DNA of 64,000 nucleotides from Cylicocyclus nassatus (taxonomy: Eukaryota; Nematoda; Chromadorea; Rhabditida; Strongylidae), in contig CATQJL010000001.1 in NCBI GenBank assembly GCA_958299035.1, positions 46,998,444 through 47,062,443 of the forward strand. The letters are read 5' to 3'. How positions within the stretch are numbered: the first letter of the stretch is position 1; each line of letters starts with the position of its first letter. This document shows positions 61,875-64,000 of the stretch, piece after piece. The notes under the pieces were generated by a model. The model was not told the DNA's origin. It worked only from the letters and a program-made list of their open reading frames with translations, and made no database searches. A program made the translations under genes and the position numbers.

Positions 61875-62030
61875 TCAAGCCACATGTGCCGAGCCCTGTT
61901 TAGAGTGAACGAATTCTGAATCAAAGGACAATTTTCGGCTTAGATCGCACTTTCTCAAGTGCAAAAGTGCCGCCTCGGCAGCGGTGTACGATATGTAATC
62001 AATCTCACCAACCACCTGTACGCAAAAGAA
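61875..62030 (-). CDS. Candidate 3'-terminal exon, unknown protein
   Basis: The frame follows a good nematode-type acceptor, GCATTTTCAG (complement 62031-62040), and ends at TGA (61877-61875). This gives 51 residues including EIDYISYTAAEAALLHLRKC. An alternative acceptor, GCGTACAG, would start it at 62015. Codon content is less AT-biased than flanking DNA, and an AATAAA follows about 160 bases later. The upstream exons would lie further right, and I could not identify them. No domain was recognised. Confidence 0.33.
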   Translation of the reverse strand, partial: FFCVQVVGEIDYISYTAAEAALLHLRKCDLSRKLSFDSEFVHSKQGSAHVA

Positions 62031-62040
62031 CTGAAAATGC

Positions 62041-64000
62041 AAAATGACAGAAAACCTGGCTACCTTAACTATACACACCGTAATTGGCAGGTAGTTCAAT
62101 AAGTGCGATTGTCCCTCTTGAGTTAAATAATGATGTTGATTCAGAACCTGTCCACTCCAAATTGAGGGAATGAGCACGGATTTCGGCAAACTCCGGCATT
62201 TTCGCGAATTTTTTTTTCACTCACTATGAGATTCGTCTTTGGCTTTGATGGAACTTCATAGCTGTTGATTGATTGTATAGGATAAGTCCTTGGAGGAAGG
62301 AATTACTGACTATAAGATGCAACAAATCTCCACTATATAATCGCTTTTATAATTTTGCTGGTCCTTAGAGTTCTTGTATACAAACAGAAAGATGTGCTGA
62401 GAAAGCTAAACAAGGTGATGACTTCAAGATATTCCAGATAGATTAAAATTCAGCCGCATCAAATCTTATGATGTGGGCGCTCAGGTACTACGCTAGCAAA
62501 ACAAGCATGTAGAGGTCCTTCATACTTTAGTATTCTATTATGGAAATTTTTGCATGTCGCATGCGCGCTAGCTCTTCGATCGGTCCCAATAACAGAAATC
62601 CCCTGAATTGTCGTCATATTGGTCGAGGAAATGGAAATTTCATCCCATTTGAATAGTCTTGTTTTTCTTAAAGCTCAGCGTTTTGTCTGGGAGACTGAAC
62701 AAGCAATCTAGAGCTCTTCTAGCAGTTCGAAATCTTCTCGAAGCCCACTTCGTTCCAAACCTTTGTTTTTATTACTTCAAGTATACTGCTAGCATTGTTC
62801 ATCATCCAGAAAATTCCACTAAAATTCGTTGTTGTCATTCATGGTTGCTCCTCATTCTTTGATTGAATATAACAATCCGGAAAAAGAATTCATGCGATGT
62901 ATTTTTGGAGTAATAAGGAACCTTTGTTGAAAAGTGTCACTTGTTTAAGACTGACAGAACAAAAATTAACTTAATGCTGCAAACTTTTCGTATGTTGTGA
63001 GTTCTTACCACACAGCAAAATTTTTTATGATAGTATCACGAATGTGCTGGCTTAGCTTTGTAATGTTTGTTGAATTAGAGAGAAACTGTGAGTTTTGTTC
63101 TAGCTTCTCTATATGAGGCATCTACTTTCTTATTTTCCTACCAACTTAAATATTGCTTAACGTAGCTTAAATGACGTTAGAAAATGTTCCGTTTCTTTCT
63201 CCAGTTTTCAAAGTTCTCAGTGACGTGACTTGGGTTTTTCTGTCATATATTCTCTTATTCCATGCCACCTACTTTTTCTCAGTGGCTACGTTAGCAAAAT
63301 CTACACATTCTCAGAAGTTTTACCGACACTATAAATTTTTTAACAACCTTAAATGTCGTGAACGAATACATTTGGGAATATTCCCGGCTGCGACATCGTG
63401 AAATCACCCCTGGGCAGCATATAAAGCAAATGGTTGTCAGGTTTAAGTCGAGCAAAAGCTTTTGCCTTTATCAAACAAAATCGATAGGTATCTTCAATAT
63501 GAAACAGATGTTTTTTAGGCTTTTCAAGGAGCAGCTTCTTCATATGAACGTCTGTGGCTTTTAGAGCAATTACTCTGTAGTTTGTAGCTCCCCGCTGACG
63601 TTCAGTTCAATTTTTGCCTGCAATTGCTGACTTTGACGTGTTATTTTGTGCGTACTTCTGGTAATTTGAACGAGCGCATGCGTCAAACATCACATCCTGC
63701 AGTCTCTATTTGAATATCCACCGCATAAAAAGGCAAAATTCGCACATTTTTTTCATATTCGCACACAAAAGCAAAATTGCATGCTGCATTGCATGCAGGC
63801 TTCCTTTTGGTCTTCTGGGTTAATGCTGCTGTTTGCAAGCAGATTTTTATTTCCTTTTGCCTTGCATTATGTTATCAGGTTGATTCATTTCTTCCGTCAT
63901 CCTCATTCTGCCTAGGGTGACAAGGGGAGCTTGTTTCTTCAGCGTACATGTCTGCTGACTGCTATTTGAAGAATAAAATAAATTAGTGCAAAGTAAGAGA
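62041..64000. other. AT-rich stretch, no confident gene
   Basis: Open frames at 62659-62862 and 63171-63564 on the plus strand have some protein-like codons but lack convincing splice sites or recognised domains. If the candidate minus-strand terminal exon is real, introns of that gene would occupy part of this stretch. No repeats or RNA genes seen. Confidence 0.5.

Noticed and set aside
62659..62862. Plus-strand exon candidate
   Set aside because: Some codons look protein-like, but there is no good acceptor or donor, and the opposite strand is about as plausible.
63171..63564. Overlapping plus-strand frames (76 and 68 codons) as exons
   Set aside because: No TTTTCAG acceptor at a suitable place and no familiar sequence, so they were left as unassigned DNA.
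48728..64000. tRNA genes or telomeric TTAGGC arrays
   Set aside because: No cloverleaf-like B box with matching A box was recognised, and TTAGGC occurs only singly within mariner-like motifs.

Overview
The window reads as eukaryotic DNA, most likely from a nematode. The only confidently identifiable genes are 5S rRNA genes whose sequence closely resembles nematode 5S rRNA, including the stretch CACGCCATCCCGTCCGATCT. The genus cannot be named from the sequence alone.

Region 1 (1-48227) is one uninterrupted head-to-tail 5S rDNA array. I count 208 copies, 207 complete and one cut short by foreign sequence, all on the minus strand. The unit is 232 bp: a 119-bp gene plus a 113-bp spacer. The spacer carries a TATA-like box at about -31 to -27 and T-run terminators just downstream of the gene. 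No spliced-leader RNA gene lies in the spacer, unlike the 5S-SL1 linkage known from several nematodes. From 4228 to 43436 the period is exactly 232 bp for 169 consecutive intervals. Two gene variants are layered on the array: T109G in 20 copies left of 14.3 kb, and C35A in about 74 copies right of 13.5 kb. C35A often alternates with the normal form to give a 464-bp dimer. Rare marker mutations recur at exactly 8, 11 and 21 units and record block duplications. The first ~4.1 kb is full of single-base indels and contains a 26-base synthetic PCR adapter (512-537), so that end is an unpolished or chimeric assembly edge.

Region 2 (48228-48727) is a run of exactly 500 N, a scaffolding gap of unknown true size. 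The link between the array and what follows is therefore not shown by sequence.

Region 3 (48728-59683) is AT-rich DNA without recognisable genes, dominated by two large inverted repeats. The first has arms 48728-51118 and 53026-55416 around a 1.9-kb spacer. The arms matched wherever I compared them, and the left arm is cut by the gap. The second has arms 55946-57721 and 57908-59683 around a 186-bp spacer, with mismatches concentrated near its centre. Inside the arms are smaller nested repeats, mariner-like terminal motifs, a GC-rich hairpin and a degenerate ~311-bp tandem repeat.

Region 4 (59684-64000) is AT-rich and mostly unassignable. It holds a ~175-bp foldback element (60130-60304) and two weak candidate minus-strand exons (61875-62030 and 61413-61558) with a possible AATAAA between them. 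No confident protein-coding gene is present in the window. The functional content is bulk 5S rRNA supply for the large ribosomal subunit, next to repeat-rich DNA.
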